A DNA stretch of 64,000 nt from Cyanophora paradoxa (taxonomy: Eukaryota > Glaucocystophyceae > Cyanophorales > Cyanophoraceae), in the NCBI GenBank assembly GCA_004431415.1, contig QPMI01000449.1, forward strand, positions 62,001-126,000. The letters run 5' to 3'. A model generated the notes under the pieces. That model was not told the DNA's origin. It worked only from the letters and a program-made list of their open reading frames with translations, and did no database searches. Numbering within the stretch: position 1 is the first letter of the stretch; every line of letters begins with the position of its first letter. Both the position numbers and the translations under genes were made by a program. Positions 45,198 through 57,279 of this stretch are shown here, in pieces.

Positions 45198-47112
45198 ATG
45201 CTCCCTTCGAGGCGGCAAGCGCAGGCGCTGGCCGCCGCAGCGGTGCTCGCGGTCCTCTTTGCAAAGCGCCGGAAGATCGTAGACCGGCTGGATCGGATCA
45301 TACACACGTGGGTGCGCAACGCCGCCCACGCCATCCGGGGCCACTCGACGCGGCCGCCGACCCCGCGCGCGCTCGCGCCGCAGTCTTTCTTAAACGACTC
45401 CCTGCTGCACGGGAGCCGCATAGGCGCAATCCTGCTTGAGGACATCAACCGCTTCCTCCTCCACCCGCACGGCCACGCCGAGGTCCGCCGTCTCTCTCCC
45501 TCCCTCCCGCGTCCGTGGGCCGAGCGAGCGTGCCCAGCAGGAGGCGCACAGCATCTCGGGGCTTCCGCAGAGCATCCGCCGCGTGGTCGCGCTCCTCTCC
45601 TCCGCCGAAGTCCACGCCGCCGTCCGCAATCTCGCCTCCGGGCTGACGCAGGGCGTTTCGGACGGCGCGCCCGCCCTCACCTAGCGCTGCGCCCGCTGCT
45701 GCGACCTGATTCTCCGGTTTCTGCGCAGGCATCTGGAGCACGGGACTGGAGGCCTTGCACGTCCCGGCCCCCGCCGCGGCGGCCGCCGCCGCGGCGGTCG
45801 GCTCCGCGGCGCGCGGCGCGCGGGAGGCGGCGGACGGCCTCAGCCGCGGGCACCAGCCCGGCTCCTGGGGCCTTTTCCTCGCCGTAGCCAGCCGCGCCCT
45901 CCAGGGCATCGCCCACCAGCTGGACTTGCGCGCAGGCTCAGCCGCCGCTTCCTCCTCCGCCTCCGCCTCCTCCTCCGCGCCGGCGCCGTCCAAGCCCGCA
46001 GGCGACGGGGCGCCCGGCAGCAGCGCGGCCGCTGAGACCGCGGCCGCCGTGCGCGCGGCGGCGGCCTCCGGGGAGGGTACAGCGGTCCTGGCCGCCATGC
46101 TGCGCGCCTCCCTCGTACCCGGGAGCCCCCTCCGCCGCTGCGGCGCCCCCGCCGGCTCCCGCCCCCCCCGGGGCCTCTTCTCCCCCCCGTCGACGCCTCC
46201 CCTCGTCCTCCGCCGGCTCGCCCCCCCCCTCCCCCCCGCACTCCCGCTCCGCCTCGCCCCTCCCGCGTACCCCCCTCGCCACGCCCCAGCGAACCTCCGC
46301 GCTCCAACTCCGAGCCGCGGGCACCCCGTCCGCGGCGGCGGCGCCGCTCCATCCCCCCCACCCCAGCGCCTCCCCCCCTCGCCCGGCACCGGTGAGCGCC
46401 GGCTCGCTGGCGGCCTCCCACGCGGCGGACCTGGTGCGGGCGACGGTCTGCGCTGTGCTGGGCGACACGCCCGAGCAGCGCGCCTCCGCCATCTCCGGCG
46501 CCGCGGCCGCAACGACCTCCGCCGCCGTCCGCGCCGCCGTCGAGGCCGGCTGCTCCGTCCTCCTCCCCCGCCTTCCTCCCTGCGCCGGCGGCGTCGGCGC
46601 CGCCCGCGGCGGCGGCGGCGGTGGCGCTCCGCGGGGCGGTCGCGATGGACGCGGCGCGGGCGGGGCGGCGCTGGTCGGGGAGACGGCGCGGTGCCCCGAG
46701 GCGCGGGCGCTGGTCCTCGAGCTCGCCGCGACGGTCGTCCGCGAGGCCGTCACCTCGTTCGTCGACGCGGCGCTCGGGAGGCACCTGCGTGGGCGCCCGC
46801 GCCCGAGGCCTCGGCCACCGGAGGCCGGGCTCGGCGAGGAGGAGGAGACCCTGGAGGAGATCGAGGGCGGGCCGAGGGGCCGGGGCGGGGTCGGGACCGG
46901 GGCGGGGGCGGGTGCGGGAGCTGGGGACGGCGGCTTCGGCTGCGGCGGCGGCTGCGGCGCGGCGGGCCGTCCAACTGCCGGCGGCGCTGGCGGCTGCCCT
47001 CTTCCCGGGGGCCGGCCCCGCGCTCGAGCGGCTCCGCGCCGGCGCCGCGGAGGGCAGGCGGCCATCACCCTCCCCCCGCTTCGTGCTGCTCCCCCTTGTC
47101 CCGTTCATGTAA
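45198..47112 (+). CDS. PHLOEM PROTEIN 2-LIKE A10-like membrane-anchored protein
   Basis: From ATG 45198 the protein begins with a hydrophobic/basic stretch (ALAAAAVLAVLFAKRRKIVD) that may be a membrane anchor. FLNDSLLHGSRIGAILLEDI then leads to HGHAE (exon end 45482), EAHSISGLPQSIRRVVALLS...LTQGVSD (45541-45664) and, across a GC-AG intron, GIWSTGLEALHVPAP (from 45729). The pattern LLEDINRFL...LPQSIRRV..LL.S.E......L..GLT.GV resembles plant PP2-A10-like proteins, whose function is poorly known. Later exons (ATVCAVLGDTPEQRASAISG, LVLELAATVVREAVTSFVDA, LPAALAAALFPGAGPALERL) are Ala-rich helices; the frame ends at TAA/TAG 47112. Between 46080 and 46390 a long CCC-rich intron is likely. Assignment rests on pattern similarity only. 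Confidence 0.5.
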
Positions 47113-49569
47113 CACCAGCGAGTCATTGGGCCAGCGACTGGGTGAAACCTTCCCCCCTCTCCCTCCTGTGTCTGTCTGTCTCGGCGGGGGTCCGAGACCC
47201 CTCTGGTCCGAGACCCCTCTTTCTCTCGCGCGCCTTAAGCTTGATATATACTCTTTTCCGCGCCGCGGCGCTTTAAGGGTATACATGGTTAGAATAATGT
47301 GGTCATATCGATCATGATAAGGCCGCGACACACCCCTATGCCTGATCATGAGAGGCTTAAGCTTAAGCTCAGGCTTAAGCTTAAGCCCGAAATTCAGTCG
47401 ACTGAATTTCGGGCCGGGTACTAGCTGTATAGCTATAGCTATAAGTTTTGCAATGCACGTAGTATATGGGCCACGATATTCGATCGCTGCACTGTACACC
47501 CGCGCGCACGCGCGGGGGGATCTGCGTATACTAGGCTAAGCTCTAGATCTGCCCAGGCCTGGGGCCCATCGCTGGCGCTAACATGAACCGAGGCGCTGGT
47601 CGAACTGCGGCACTCGGCTATAGCTACCGATCTGATCATGATCATGAGGGCTGTACATGTGGACTCGAGCGTTCTGAAGGCTGAAGCAGACGAAAGCAAA
47701 GAAGACGATGCGAAAACAGACTGCTCATATGATCATGGAAGAGGAGTGAAATAGATGAGCCTTCAACTTAGGCGCATCAAAGTAAAGTCGAGACGCACGA
47801 ATCTACAAGGACTAGGACTAGTACTGCGAGGCTCGGCAGCCGCATCACAGGATTGATTTTCAGCCGCTGCCAGGCTGAGCGAGCTCAAGCTTGTAAGACT
47901 AGATCCGCAGATCTAGATCTCAATCGCGAGCCTGCTGGGAGCGCTGCACGCATGCATCCGCGGCCAGAAGTTCGAGGCGTCGGCCACGGGCCCGCAGCTT
48001 GCCAGCTGCGGTCGCCGGCTCCGCTCTCCGCGCGAAGGCGCGCGGGCGCCGCGGGCGTCCGCGGGTCACGGGATGAAGGTGTACTGGGGCTCTTCTGGGT
48101 GCGCGACAGACTCTGCGCGGAGCGGGACGGGCGTCGCGGTCAGACTGGGCACAGCGCGCGGCACCCGGGCGCGGATCGGGGACCGGGCCGGGACCCGCTC
48201 GCTCACCCTTCAGGTGCTTTGCTTTCGACAGGCGGGTGGCGCTGTGGGATTTGATCTTGGTCCAGAAGGAAGGGTGCGAATTCGAAGCCGCCGGCGCCGG
48301 CGGCGCGGGGGCGGCCGCTGTACAGCAGCAGGGGGCGGGCGAAGGCCGCGGGCCGTCGCTCGCGCCGGCGTGAGCGGACGCCTGCGCATGCGCGTGTGCG
48401 CTCGCGTGAGATCGAGAGCAAGCAAACTTGAATGTCCCCGAGGCAGGCCCTAATCTAGAAGCTATAACTAGATGCTAAAGCTTCCTGATCCATTTACATT
48501 CCATGGCGCCGGCCATTATGCCGCAGCGCGGTCTAAGAAGCTAAGGCGCGCGCAATTGCAAGCGGCCGCAGGCCGAGGGCACGAATTCCGAATGCGCACC
48601 TTGTACGAGAAACTGTGAGGTAAGCTCGCCCTCCGTGCTCGCTCGTGGGCTCCCGGCTGCACTGTGTCGTAAACGCACGTACACTCGCTTTGACTGCTGC
48701 GCCCGTGACTGCAGTTTCGTTCCACCGACGCTAACGCCTGCACGGCGCCGGCGCGGCGCAAACGCAGTTAGATCTCGCCCGGCAAGCCGCCGAGGGCGCG
48801 AACAAGGAAGGCCCTCTAGCTATAGATCTGCGCTTACCGGCATAGATCGCCGCCTCGAGCTCCCGTTCGCGCCGTGCGCCTCTGCATACGCGCACGACAT
48901 CCTTGTCCAACTGCAACTTGCACGGTGCAGATCTGAAACATCAACAAGAAGAAGAGCGATGCGATCAGTCAGGCATCAGAAGTGAAGGGGTCTAGGGGGC
49001 GGCAACCTCGTGACAGATGTGCTCGGACAAGCGACGCACGGAGCTAATCTTGGCAGGCTCGACGCACGGTCCGCGATGCGAGTCCTTTCGTTCTTTGAAC
49101 GGCGCGGCGCGCGTCCGCTTGCCTTCGACGCTTGCCTATGGCTAGCTAGCTACTGCCGCTCTCTTACGCTTTCAGTTGCTCCCTGAAGGTTGCAGGGGAT
49201 GAGCTGCCAGAAAAGGCTGCAAGCTTAAGGGGTAAGCTGCCAGCTTGGCGGATCGTGGCCGTCACGACGTCACTACTGTACCCCGCAGTGCCCGCCGCGG
49301 CGCACGCGGTCGCGCACCCGGTGACCGTCGGACCGGCCGCGGCTCGAACCGCCGCGGACCGGCGCGGACCAGCCCAGCGCTACACCGCTAGCGTACACTG
49401 CGCCGCCGTATACGTACAGCCTGCTGCCTGCATGGCTGCAGGCTACAATTAATATTGCAACGCGTTGCTAGCGCTGTGCAATCCGCCGTCATGATCAGCA
49501 GATATCGATCCAAATTGGCGATACATATAGCTAGCTTCAGCTTTTCAGGGCGCCGACCTAGGTACCAAA
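47113..49569. other. Gene-poor region
   Basis: No supported gene. AT-rich and palindrome-rich patches (CTTAAGCTTAAGCTCAGGCT at 47357; GAAATTCAGTCGACTGAATTTC at 47389-47410, a perfect 22-bp palindrome; GATCATGATCATGA near 47634) alternate with GC-rich ones. Open frames at 48073-48453 and 49255-49452 show no motif or splice logic and are left out. Confidence 0.5.
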
Positions 49570-52500
49570 TTAATTATAGAGGGCCTGCTCTATATTTTCG
49601 CGGCCGAGCTGGGCCGGCCGTGGCCATCGCCATGGACCGGGCTGCGCGCCGTGGCGGGGCTGGCGCCGCGGCCGCGGCCCCCCTTCGCGATCGGGGACGA
49701 CGCCTCGGCGCCCCCCGCAGCCCCCGCACCCGCACCCGCACCCGCACCCGCACCCGCCTCCCCTGCGACGCGCGCGCGCTCGTCGGTCAGAATCTCGAAA
49801 GGCGCGAAAGAGGAGGAGAGGGAGGAATTCGAAGCCGCGCACCGCGGCGGGGCTAGCGCCCTGGCCCGGGCTCGAGCCGACGCCGGGGCCGGGCCGGGGC
49901 CGGCGGCGCGGGCGCGGGGGCGGCGAGGCGGCGGAGGAGGGCCTTGGCCCCGCCGCGGGGCGCGCCTCGACGCCCAGCAGCTCCGCCCGCCCCGCCAGAG
50001 CCTGCAGGAACTCCAGCCTTGAGCAATTTCAGAGCTACCGCTCAGGCTAGGCTCTTCTTAAGCTTCTAGCAGCCGGCGCGGCGCGCGCTGCGGGCCGGGG
50101 GCCGGCCGAGCGGACCGGGTCCTCGGTGACGAGGAGGACGCGGGGGCGCCCGGGGCGCAGCGCCGCCCCCAGCGCCACCTGCAGCGCATCCCGCGCGTCC
50201 CGGCCCCGCCCCTGCGCGCGAAATTAATTCTAGGCGACCGAGCTCTATTCCTGAGATTTAGAATCTGCAATGGCAAGGGTGTATTAGTAAGGCTCTTTCT
50301 TATTTAATTATAGAGCCGCCAGGGCGCGGGCCGGGACGGGCGGGGGCACCAGCTCTGCCTCGGGGAAGGCGCCCGGGGCGTCCTCCAGGAACTCCCCCGC
50401 CGCCTCGCCCCGCGCCGCCTCCCGCCTCTCCCGCTGCGCATGCCGAGGAGAGCTCGGCGGTCGGGGGCAGGGGCAGGGCCCGATTCGAATTCCCCGGGCC
50501 CGGGGCCCGGGACCCGGACGCGGGGCGGGTTAGCTCGAGGAGATATCGATGGAGGGTGGGGGAGAGGAAAGGGGGGTGGGGCTGTCCTTGGGCGTGGAGG
50601 AGGACGGGATAGGCGTGGGGGAGGGGGAGGGGGAGGGGGAGAGATCTAGAGGGGGTGGTGGTGGAATGGAGCGGGCTAGACCTACGGATAGAACGTGCCG
50701 CCGGGCGGGCGCGCACGAATTCGCGCACGTGGGCGTGGACCGGGGGAAGGGGGGGAGAACGGGAGAGGGGGGAGAACGGGAGGAGGGGGGAGAACGGGAG
50801 AAGGGGGGAGCTCGAGGGGTGAGGGGGAGGGGGGGGGGGGGGGGGGGGGGGGGGCGGGAGCGGGCTAGACCTAGAACGGGCCGCCGGGCGCGCACGTATT
50901 CGGCGAGGGAGAGTGCGTCGTCGCCAGAGGCGCGCCGCAGCCGCCCCGCCCGCTCCGCCGCCGCCCACGCGTTCCTGCAGACGAGCGCGAGGCCAACAAA
51001 TCAAACAAAAATCTCTGCAATTGCAATCGGGACAGAGCTCTTAATTTATAAGCTTAAGCGGGCGCACCGGTCGCTGGGGTCGCGGAAGAAATCCGGCGTG
51101 GGACCTGCGCAGGAATATAGACGGGAAATCAGGAAATCGAAGCGCATGGACGACCGGCGCCGCGCGCAGTGCGCACCGTCGGAGGGGACGAGAACCTCCA
51201 GGACGGCCCCCTGCGCGGCGGATTCATATGCGCGCAGAAGCCGGATACGATCAGGGCGCGTCAATATTAATATATTCGTGGGTGTGCTTGAAGTTCAGAT
51301 CTCGATCTAGATCTAGAGCGATCTGTAGCTTTAATTTCCTGATCTGCGGGCGGGCGGAAGCCTAAGCGTACGGGGCTGCAGGCGGCGAGGAGGAGGCCGA
51401 CGCCGGGGCGGGACCACGCCGACGCCTCCAGCACCACCACCGCCTGCCTCTGCCGCGCGCCGGGGGAGAACGTTCACGCGGAGCGGATGAGAAGACGAAG
51501 TAATCGGAATTCGGATTAGATTTTGTACCGTTGGGGCGGAATGCTTTGGGCTGGCCTGCTTTGGGGTGCCCGGCGAGGCCGGTGCGGGCGGCGGGGCGGA
51601 GAGCGGACGGGCGCGGGCACCGCCGCCGCCGCCTCCGCTCGCGCGCGGGCGCTCCGGCGTGCGGCCCTCATCCGGCGCCGCGGCCTTCAGCATTGGGGAG
51701 CTCGAGGGGCGTTTGTGCGGGTGCACCCCTGTGGGCGTCGACGTCGGCGTCTGCTCGATACGCAATTATATACAAGACCAGGCCAGCTGACGATTTTCGC
51801 GCGCGCGCGCGCGCGAAAATCTCGCACCTTAAGCTTCTTCTCGGCTGTCGACGGCGTCCGCGGCTTCGCGGGGGTCTTCGCGGGGGTGCGGAGGGGGGCG
51901 GCGCCGGCCGCGGCGCCCGTCGACGTCTTTGCGTGATCGGGCGATGGCGCCGGCTCCGAGCCCTGTGAAAATTTAGTCCGTCACGTTCTGTTTCAGTTTT
52001 CGCGCTAATTATATTATATTAAATATGAGGGAATATTCAGAATGTTTGATCGAAATTGCGTTAACGTTCGAATTTCAGAATGAAATTAAAGCATACCGAC
52101 AACGATTTGCGAGCCGGTGTTTTGGCCGGGGTCCAGCGAGGCGACTGGGCGGCCGCGGCGCTGGCCCCTTCCACGCTCGCCCCAGCGCTCGATCTGTGCA
52201 ATTTTAATCTGCTACACTGCTTCGATGCGCGCGCGAGCAGACCGGCGGGGCAGGGGCGTCGTCGGCTTGGCCGGCGACGCGTCCTGTGCGTGTGCACGTG
52301 CCTGCGGCTGGGCGGGGCCGGTCCCAGGTGCCCCCGAGCTTGACCGGGGCCTGCCGCGCGTGCGCGCATGCGCAGCCGGTGAACCCGGGCGCAGGAGAAA
52401 TTGTTTATTCCGCAGCCGGCCGCGGGGGCGCTAGCATCAAGCTTAGCGTTCGATGTTCGTATATATACTTACGTACCGCCGAACTGCAGCGGTTTCAACG

Positions 52501-54593
52501 TGTGTTGCCGAGAGGCGGGGGGCGGCAGTCGCGGAGTAGGGCCGGACGGGGCGCCGAATTCGCCCCGTCGCTGCCGGCCCCGGGCCCGGGGCGCTCGCGG
52601 CCGGGGCGGCCGCGGGCGCGTGCTCAGAGGCATGCGCAGAGGCGGGAGTCGACTCATCCAGATGCATGCTGGTCTGCGAAATAATAAATTTAAAGAATCA
52701 TCACCGAATTCGGGGGTCGAATTCGGAACCTCGTGATCGCGCTCGTCCTGCTCCGGCTCCGGCGCGACCGCAGTTGCTGTCGATGTCGATATCACTGTCT
52801 CGCGGTCGGCCGAGAAGCTGAAGGCCGCCGGGGTCGCTTGCAGCTGGGCGGATTCGGAGCCCGGGGCGGGCTCGCGACCGGGCGCGGCCCCGGGGGCGCC
52901 GGCGGCGCCGGACGGCTTCGCGGCATGCACGACGGCCTCGATCGCCGTCTTTGCCACCGAGAGCTCCGCCCGGACGCTGCGAAAATTACGTTATCGCAAT
53001 AAAAGAATTGCGAAACTAGATTAATACTCAAAGCCCTAGCTTTAGCTGCGGAGAATGTTTGCGAGCTGCGGAGAATTTTCGCGCACGTGTCGGGGGCCAT
53101 GCGGGGCGCCGCCGCCGCGTCCGAGCTCTGCTCCGGCCCGGCCGCGGGCTTCTCTTCCTGCACGGGGGCCGCGCGGGCCGGGACGGTGACCTGGAGCTTC
53201 GACTTCGGGCTCTTCGCCTTCGCCTCCGCCCCGCGATCCGCGGACGTCTGCGGCGGCCTCAGCGCTTTTTCCTCAGCGTTCAACCTCGAGCGGTACCGAT
53301 GGCTCGCGATCGAGCTTCGCGAATCCGAACGAGGTTGGCGCTATATATAAATCACCGCCCCGGGCAGCCCGGCCCGGCCGGCCGGCCCCGGCGCACCTCG
53401 ATCTCGTCGAGCCTGCCGAGGTTGAGGGCGGGTACGGCCGGCGGGCGCGGCGGGCGCTGGTGCTGGCCCCACGCCGGCCGCTTCGTCTTCGCCTCCGCCG
53501 AGGGCGGCGTCGCCCCGTGGGCGCGCTTCCCGGCGCCGGCGCCGCCGCCGGCGCCGGCCGCGTGCGCGGGGCCCCGCTCGCGCGGCGAGGGGGTGGAAGG
53601 CTGCTGCTGCTCATGATCAGGACCAGGTTCCTGTGTGGACTCCTGCGATTTCGCTGGGGCCCTATCGAGATCGTCGCCGGCGCGGCGCCCCGCGGCCGGC
53701 CACACTGAGGCGCGGAGCGAATCATAGTAGGCCTTTCCCTGGTTGAAAATCGAAAGAGGTCAGAACAATGCTATATATACGTATATATACGTCTATATAT
53801 ACTAATTTTTTGAGCCCCGATCGGGAAAATCCGCACCCTCTGCCTGGCGGACTGCGCAACCTCGCCGATCTTGTTCCTTATTCCTCCGAGCGCTCCGGAC
53901 CAGGAGGAGGACCGCAGCGGCTCCTGAATGTCCGATCATGTCCGATTGCACACATCTCATTTTAAAGTGCGCGCCACGCGTACGAAGAAGCGAGAATTCG
54001 AATGCGAACCTTCGGCCGCGGCTGGCGGAGGTCCCCTTGAGACAGCCGGCCGCGGGCGCTCTTGAGCTTCCGCGGTCTCGCTGGGGCATTCTGCCTCGGA
54101 CTTGCTGTGTCCGCTTCGTTGTCGCCTCCCTGCAGATCTAGATCCATTTCCGTATTGCGGCTTGGCTCCAGATGGCGATCGGCGCGTCCCAGCTCCGGAG
54201 CGCTGCCGGGAGCCAAAGTGGCAGCGCTATAGCTAGGAGGCTCCTGCGCGCCCAGAATCACGTTTTCGCGAGCGCTAGCGCTGCCTATATGCACGGCTTG
54301 CAGCGCCCATGGCCAGCGCACCACGACTGCGGCCCCGCCGCGAGCCCCCGACTTTTCCTGCGCTCGCACGAACGTTAGCGCGCCCTGAAAGATGAATAAG
54401 ATCATTTTCGCGCGCTTTCGGCGGCGCCTTGACGAACTCCAGGGTCGTCGTCGTTTTTTCGCGCTGCCGGGCGCGCGGGGCGTGGGCGTCACGCAGCGGC
54501 GCTCGATGCGGCGCGCGGCCGATGCGGGGGGCTGCTGCAGCTGTCGCGCACCTGCAGCTGGAGCCTGTATTCGGCGTATGCGTGGGCGTCCAT
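49570..54593 (-). CDS. Ala/Pro-rich protein with possible PIN-like C-terminal region
   Basis: On the minus strand the first exon reads MDAHAYAEYRLQLQ (ATG 54593, donor GTGCGC). Further pieces follow: TTTLEFVKAPPKARENDLIH, KAYYDSLRASVWPAAGR...GRLDEIE (about 53725-53395), RLNAEEKALRPPQTSADR, AVRAELSVAKTAIEAVVHAA, then long Pro/Ser/Ala disordered exons (about 52680-51530). The C-terminal exons read AVVVLEASAWSRPGVGLLLA (51455), GAVLEVLVPSD, NAWAAAERAGRLRRASGDDA (50985), EFLEDAPGAFPEAELV, and RDARDALQVALGAALRPGRP followed by RVLLVTED (about 50200). The order (hydrophobic strand plus acidic residue, helix, RDARDALQ, VLLVTED) resembles a PIN nuclease of the Swt1 type, which cleaves RNA, but key acidic residues cannot all be placed. 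It may be two genes. Exon borders are partly tentative and the 3' end (TAA near 49570) is a guess. Confidence 0.35.
50550..50854. repeat. G-rich intronic array with a 26-base poly-G
   Basis: An intron of the minus-strand gene shows a GGGGGGAGAACGGGAGA unit repeated about 3.5 times (50750-50812), GAGGGGGAGGGGGAGG words (50618-50642) and an uninterrupted G run at 50829-50854. On the coding strand this is a pyrimidine tract of the type often preceding acceptors. Confidence 0.85.
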
Positions 54594-55892
54594 GCCTGCT
54601 AGCTAGCGCTATATAAGGCGCCTGATTAAGGGGGGTTCTAGCTTGGGGCCCGGACAGGGCCACGAGGGGAGAAGGGACGAAGAGAGGAAAAGTTAAGCGA
54701 AGGACACGAGGATATGTAGGGGGAGGGAACGAGGGGAGGGGAGAACGTAGAGGAGGGAGGAGGGCTCCGCGCCCCAGCCTTGGCCGTGCCCCGCGAAGGT
54801 GGTTCTGAGGTTTTTTATTGTTTTTGTGACTCGGCCTACGCCTGGAAAGCTAGAGTCCTACGTCAGTTCTGCGTCACATAGAGGCCCCTGCGAGGGGCCT
54901 GGGGCTAGCTGGCTGGCTAGCTCCTATTCGGCAGAACGAGTGGGGACTGCTCTCGACAGGCGCGGCTTCATGTCCGTGGGGGGGCTCGAAGGGCCCCAGA
55001 CACGAAAAGCTAGAAATGAGTACTGAGCCCGGGCGCTCAAGGGACAGGAGGCGGCCTACAAGGAAGAAAATCCGAGGCTGCCTCAACTAAAACCCGAACG
55101 CGGGGCCGACGCCCGTCAAACACACAAGCCCGTGGAAACAGAAACAGAGACACGCTGGACTCTGAAACGTCTCGGGAACTAGGACACGGGCTGTATGAAA
55201 GACGGGAGCCAAAAACCCAGGCGAGCGGCCTCGACTGCTACCGTACCGAAAGCAGGAGGCGGGGCTTGCCAAGGGCGGGTGGCGCGTAAAACGCCGTTGG
55301 GGCCGGACGGGCGCGCACGTGCAAATGCGCGCCGCCGGCTCATCGGAGGGCGGCGAAGGGGCTTCACGGGTCGGCTGGGCCGGCGCGGCGCCGAAAAAGA
55401 CGCAAGGGCGCCGCGCGGCGGACGCCGGACAATCAGCCCCGATCGCTGCTGCTGATGCTGGGGCTGCCGGGCGGGCGGGAGGGCGGCCGGAGGAGAAAGC
55501 GTGCTTGGAGGGTGGCTCTGCTTCTGCCGCGCTGTTCTGAACGCCGGGTCGACTGGGAGGGTCGGCGGTTGCCGAGCGCCGCGGGGCCGGTAGCCGCAGG
55601 ATGCGGCGGGCGGCCCGCGTCGGGCGGGATCCAGTCTCATGGTGGCGGGGCGGCGGGACGGGTGGGCAGGGAAACACGAAAGGAAAGGAGGACGGGAGGG
55701 GGGCGGGCAACGTCGGTCCGGAGAATCGGACCCGCGCACAAAAACACGGCGGGCGTCGATCCGAGAAGGGACGGCGACCGTCCGAGCCTCACGAGCTCGG
55801 GGGCACGAGGGACGGCGGCGGAGGGAGAAGGAGAAGAGGAAGGAGAGGGAGGGGAGGGAGGGAGGTCAAGGGGGACTAGTTAGCCCCCGCAC
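54594..55892. other. Region downstream of the PNRC-motif gene
   Basis: No exon is seen. Read on the minus strand it follows the stop of the PNRC gene; the first 250 bases are strongly pyrimidine-rich (CT) and may be 3' UTR. Long minus frames (up to about 200 codons) are Pro/Ser/Arg-rich and carry no motif. The part near 54600-54780 must include the promoter of the minus-strand gene that starts at 54593. Confidence 0.45.
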
Positions 55893-57279
55893 TTAGGAGA
55901 AGATGTTCAGCGCGGCCTTGAGGTCGCGCGTGAAGGCGGCGGCGAGGTCCGGGGCGGGACCGATGCCGACGCCAGCCATTATGTGGTGAGGAACGTAGGC
56001 CGCCGGGGGAGGCGGGTAGAAGGGGCTGCCGATGTGAAGGTGGTGGATCGGCTGCGGGATCGGGTGCCCGGGCATGGGGAGCTGGGCGCCGGCGGGAATC
56101 GGGGCGGGAGCGACGAGGCCGCCGTGGGTGGCGCTGAAGGCGGCCGGAGACGGGCCAAAGGGACGCGGCGAGTCCGCAGGAATCTGTGCGGCGGTTTGTG
56201 AGCGGCGCGCGGTTGGATCAAATGCGGATCAAACTGGGCTGACCTGTACAGGGGGCTGCGCCGGACCGGAAGAGACGGACCAATGGGCAGGCGGAGTGGG
56301 CAGCTTCTCAGGCGGCGGCGAGTTGGAAAACGCCGGGCCAGCCCAGCGAGCAATCTCGGGCCTCCGCGGCGACTCAGGTCGCATGGGAGACGTCTTTCCC
56401 GAGTTGGGCTTGGCAGGAGGAGCGGATCTACGGGCAAAGTAAGGTTTGACAGGTTATAGAAACGAGAGAAGGGCCGAGTGCGCACGACTTGGGCCGCGGG
56501 GTCTTGTCACTGTCACGCGCGTTCTTGGGCGGGCGGCGCGGGGTGTTCTGCGTCGCCGAAGCGCGCGCAGCCTCACTCGCGCCGGCTGGAGAGCCGTGGC
56601 GAGAGCTGGGAGTGCTGCGGCTGCCTTGCGTGACGGTGCTCTGTTCGAAGGCCCGATCGAATCGCGGCCAAACACGCGCGGGGAGTTACTGGCTTGCCTT
56701 CATCTGGTGGACGTCGAGCATCGTGGCGAGGTCCACGGCCCCGTTGCAAGAGTGACGGGTCATGGTGGGCTCCGGCAGACCAACGGAGCTGGTCGGCGAC
56801 GGAGGAAGGGAGCTGTGGCCATCCAGCGAAGAAAGCGCATTCTTCGGCTGAGCTTCCTTGGAGGAAGCCTTGCGCTGAGGAGTCTTTGCGGACTTCGGCT
56901 TGCGGGTGGCCTTCATAGGAGAGGACCTGCCACGCGTTGCCAGCCGTCAGTAATTGGCTTCAAAAACGGGCCGGGAGCGGCTTCTCGCTCTAGAATGCGA
57001 TAGAGCATAGATTGGAGAGGCTATACAGGAGCCGGGAGGAGCACTCACTCTTGTCCCGTTGCGGGGACCTGCTTCAGTTCGGTATTGATCTCTTGGACCT
57101 GCGACCCCAGGAAGCCAGGTCAGGAGAGGCAGAGCACACGAGCAATGGCCGAGAGCGCATAGATCGTGGCAGGGGAGGAGCCGGCGCAACCGCCCACTCA
57201 CATTCGAGTTGCATGCGAGGAAGTAGGGCACGAGCTGCCGCTCAACGACAGCACCCTTGCAATCCTTGCCATTCGCCAT
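55893..57279 (-). CDS. PNRC-motif protein, possible mRNA-decapping cofactor
   Basis: Minus-strand exons join in phase: MANGKDCKGAVVERQLVPYF...CNSN (start 57279, donor GTGAGTGG), VQEINTELKQVPATGQ, ESSPMKATRKPKSAKTPQRK...DVHQMK (ends 56698 with a GC donor, AAG|GCAAGC), STVTQGSRSTPSSRHGSPAG...TPRPK, SAPPAKPNSGKTSPMRPESP with RWAGPAFSNSPPPEKLPTPP, and IPADSPRPFG...AAFTRDLKAALNIFS (stop 55893-55895). The segment WAGPAFSNSPPPEKLPTPP matches the NSPxPxxLPxP short linear motif of PNRC proteins, which binds the EVH1 domain of the decapping activator DCP1. The remainder is Pro/Ser-rich and probably disordered. Cytoplasmic role in mRNA decay is inferred from that motif. Donors here include ordinary GTGAGT, unlike the neighbours. 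Confidence 0.65.

Noticed and set aside
45840-47126. 428- and 376-codon minus-strand frames opposite the PP2-A10-like gene
   Set aside because: Arg/Gly/Pro-rich complements of Ala-rich plus-strand exons; no motif.
48073-48453. 126-codon plus frame and overlapping minus frames
   Set aside because: Arg/Gly/Ala composition typical of GC-rich non-coding DNA, no motif.
55087-55739. Long minus-strand frames of about 190-207 codons
   Set aside because: Two frames are open at once with Pro/Ser/Arg composition; more likely 3' UTR or intergenic DNA downstream of the PNRC gene.
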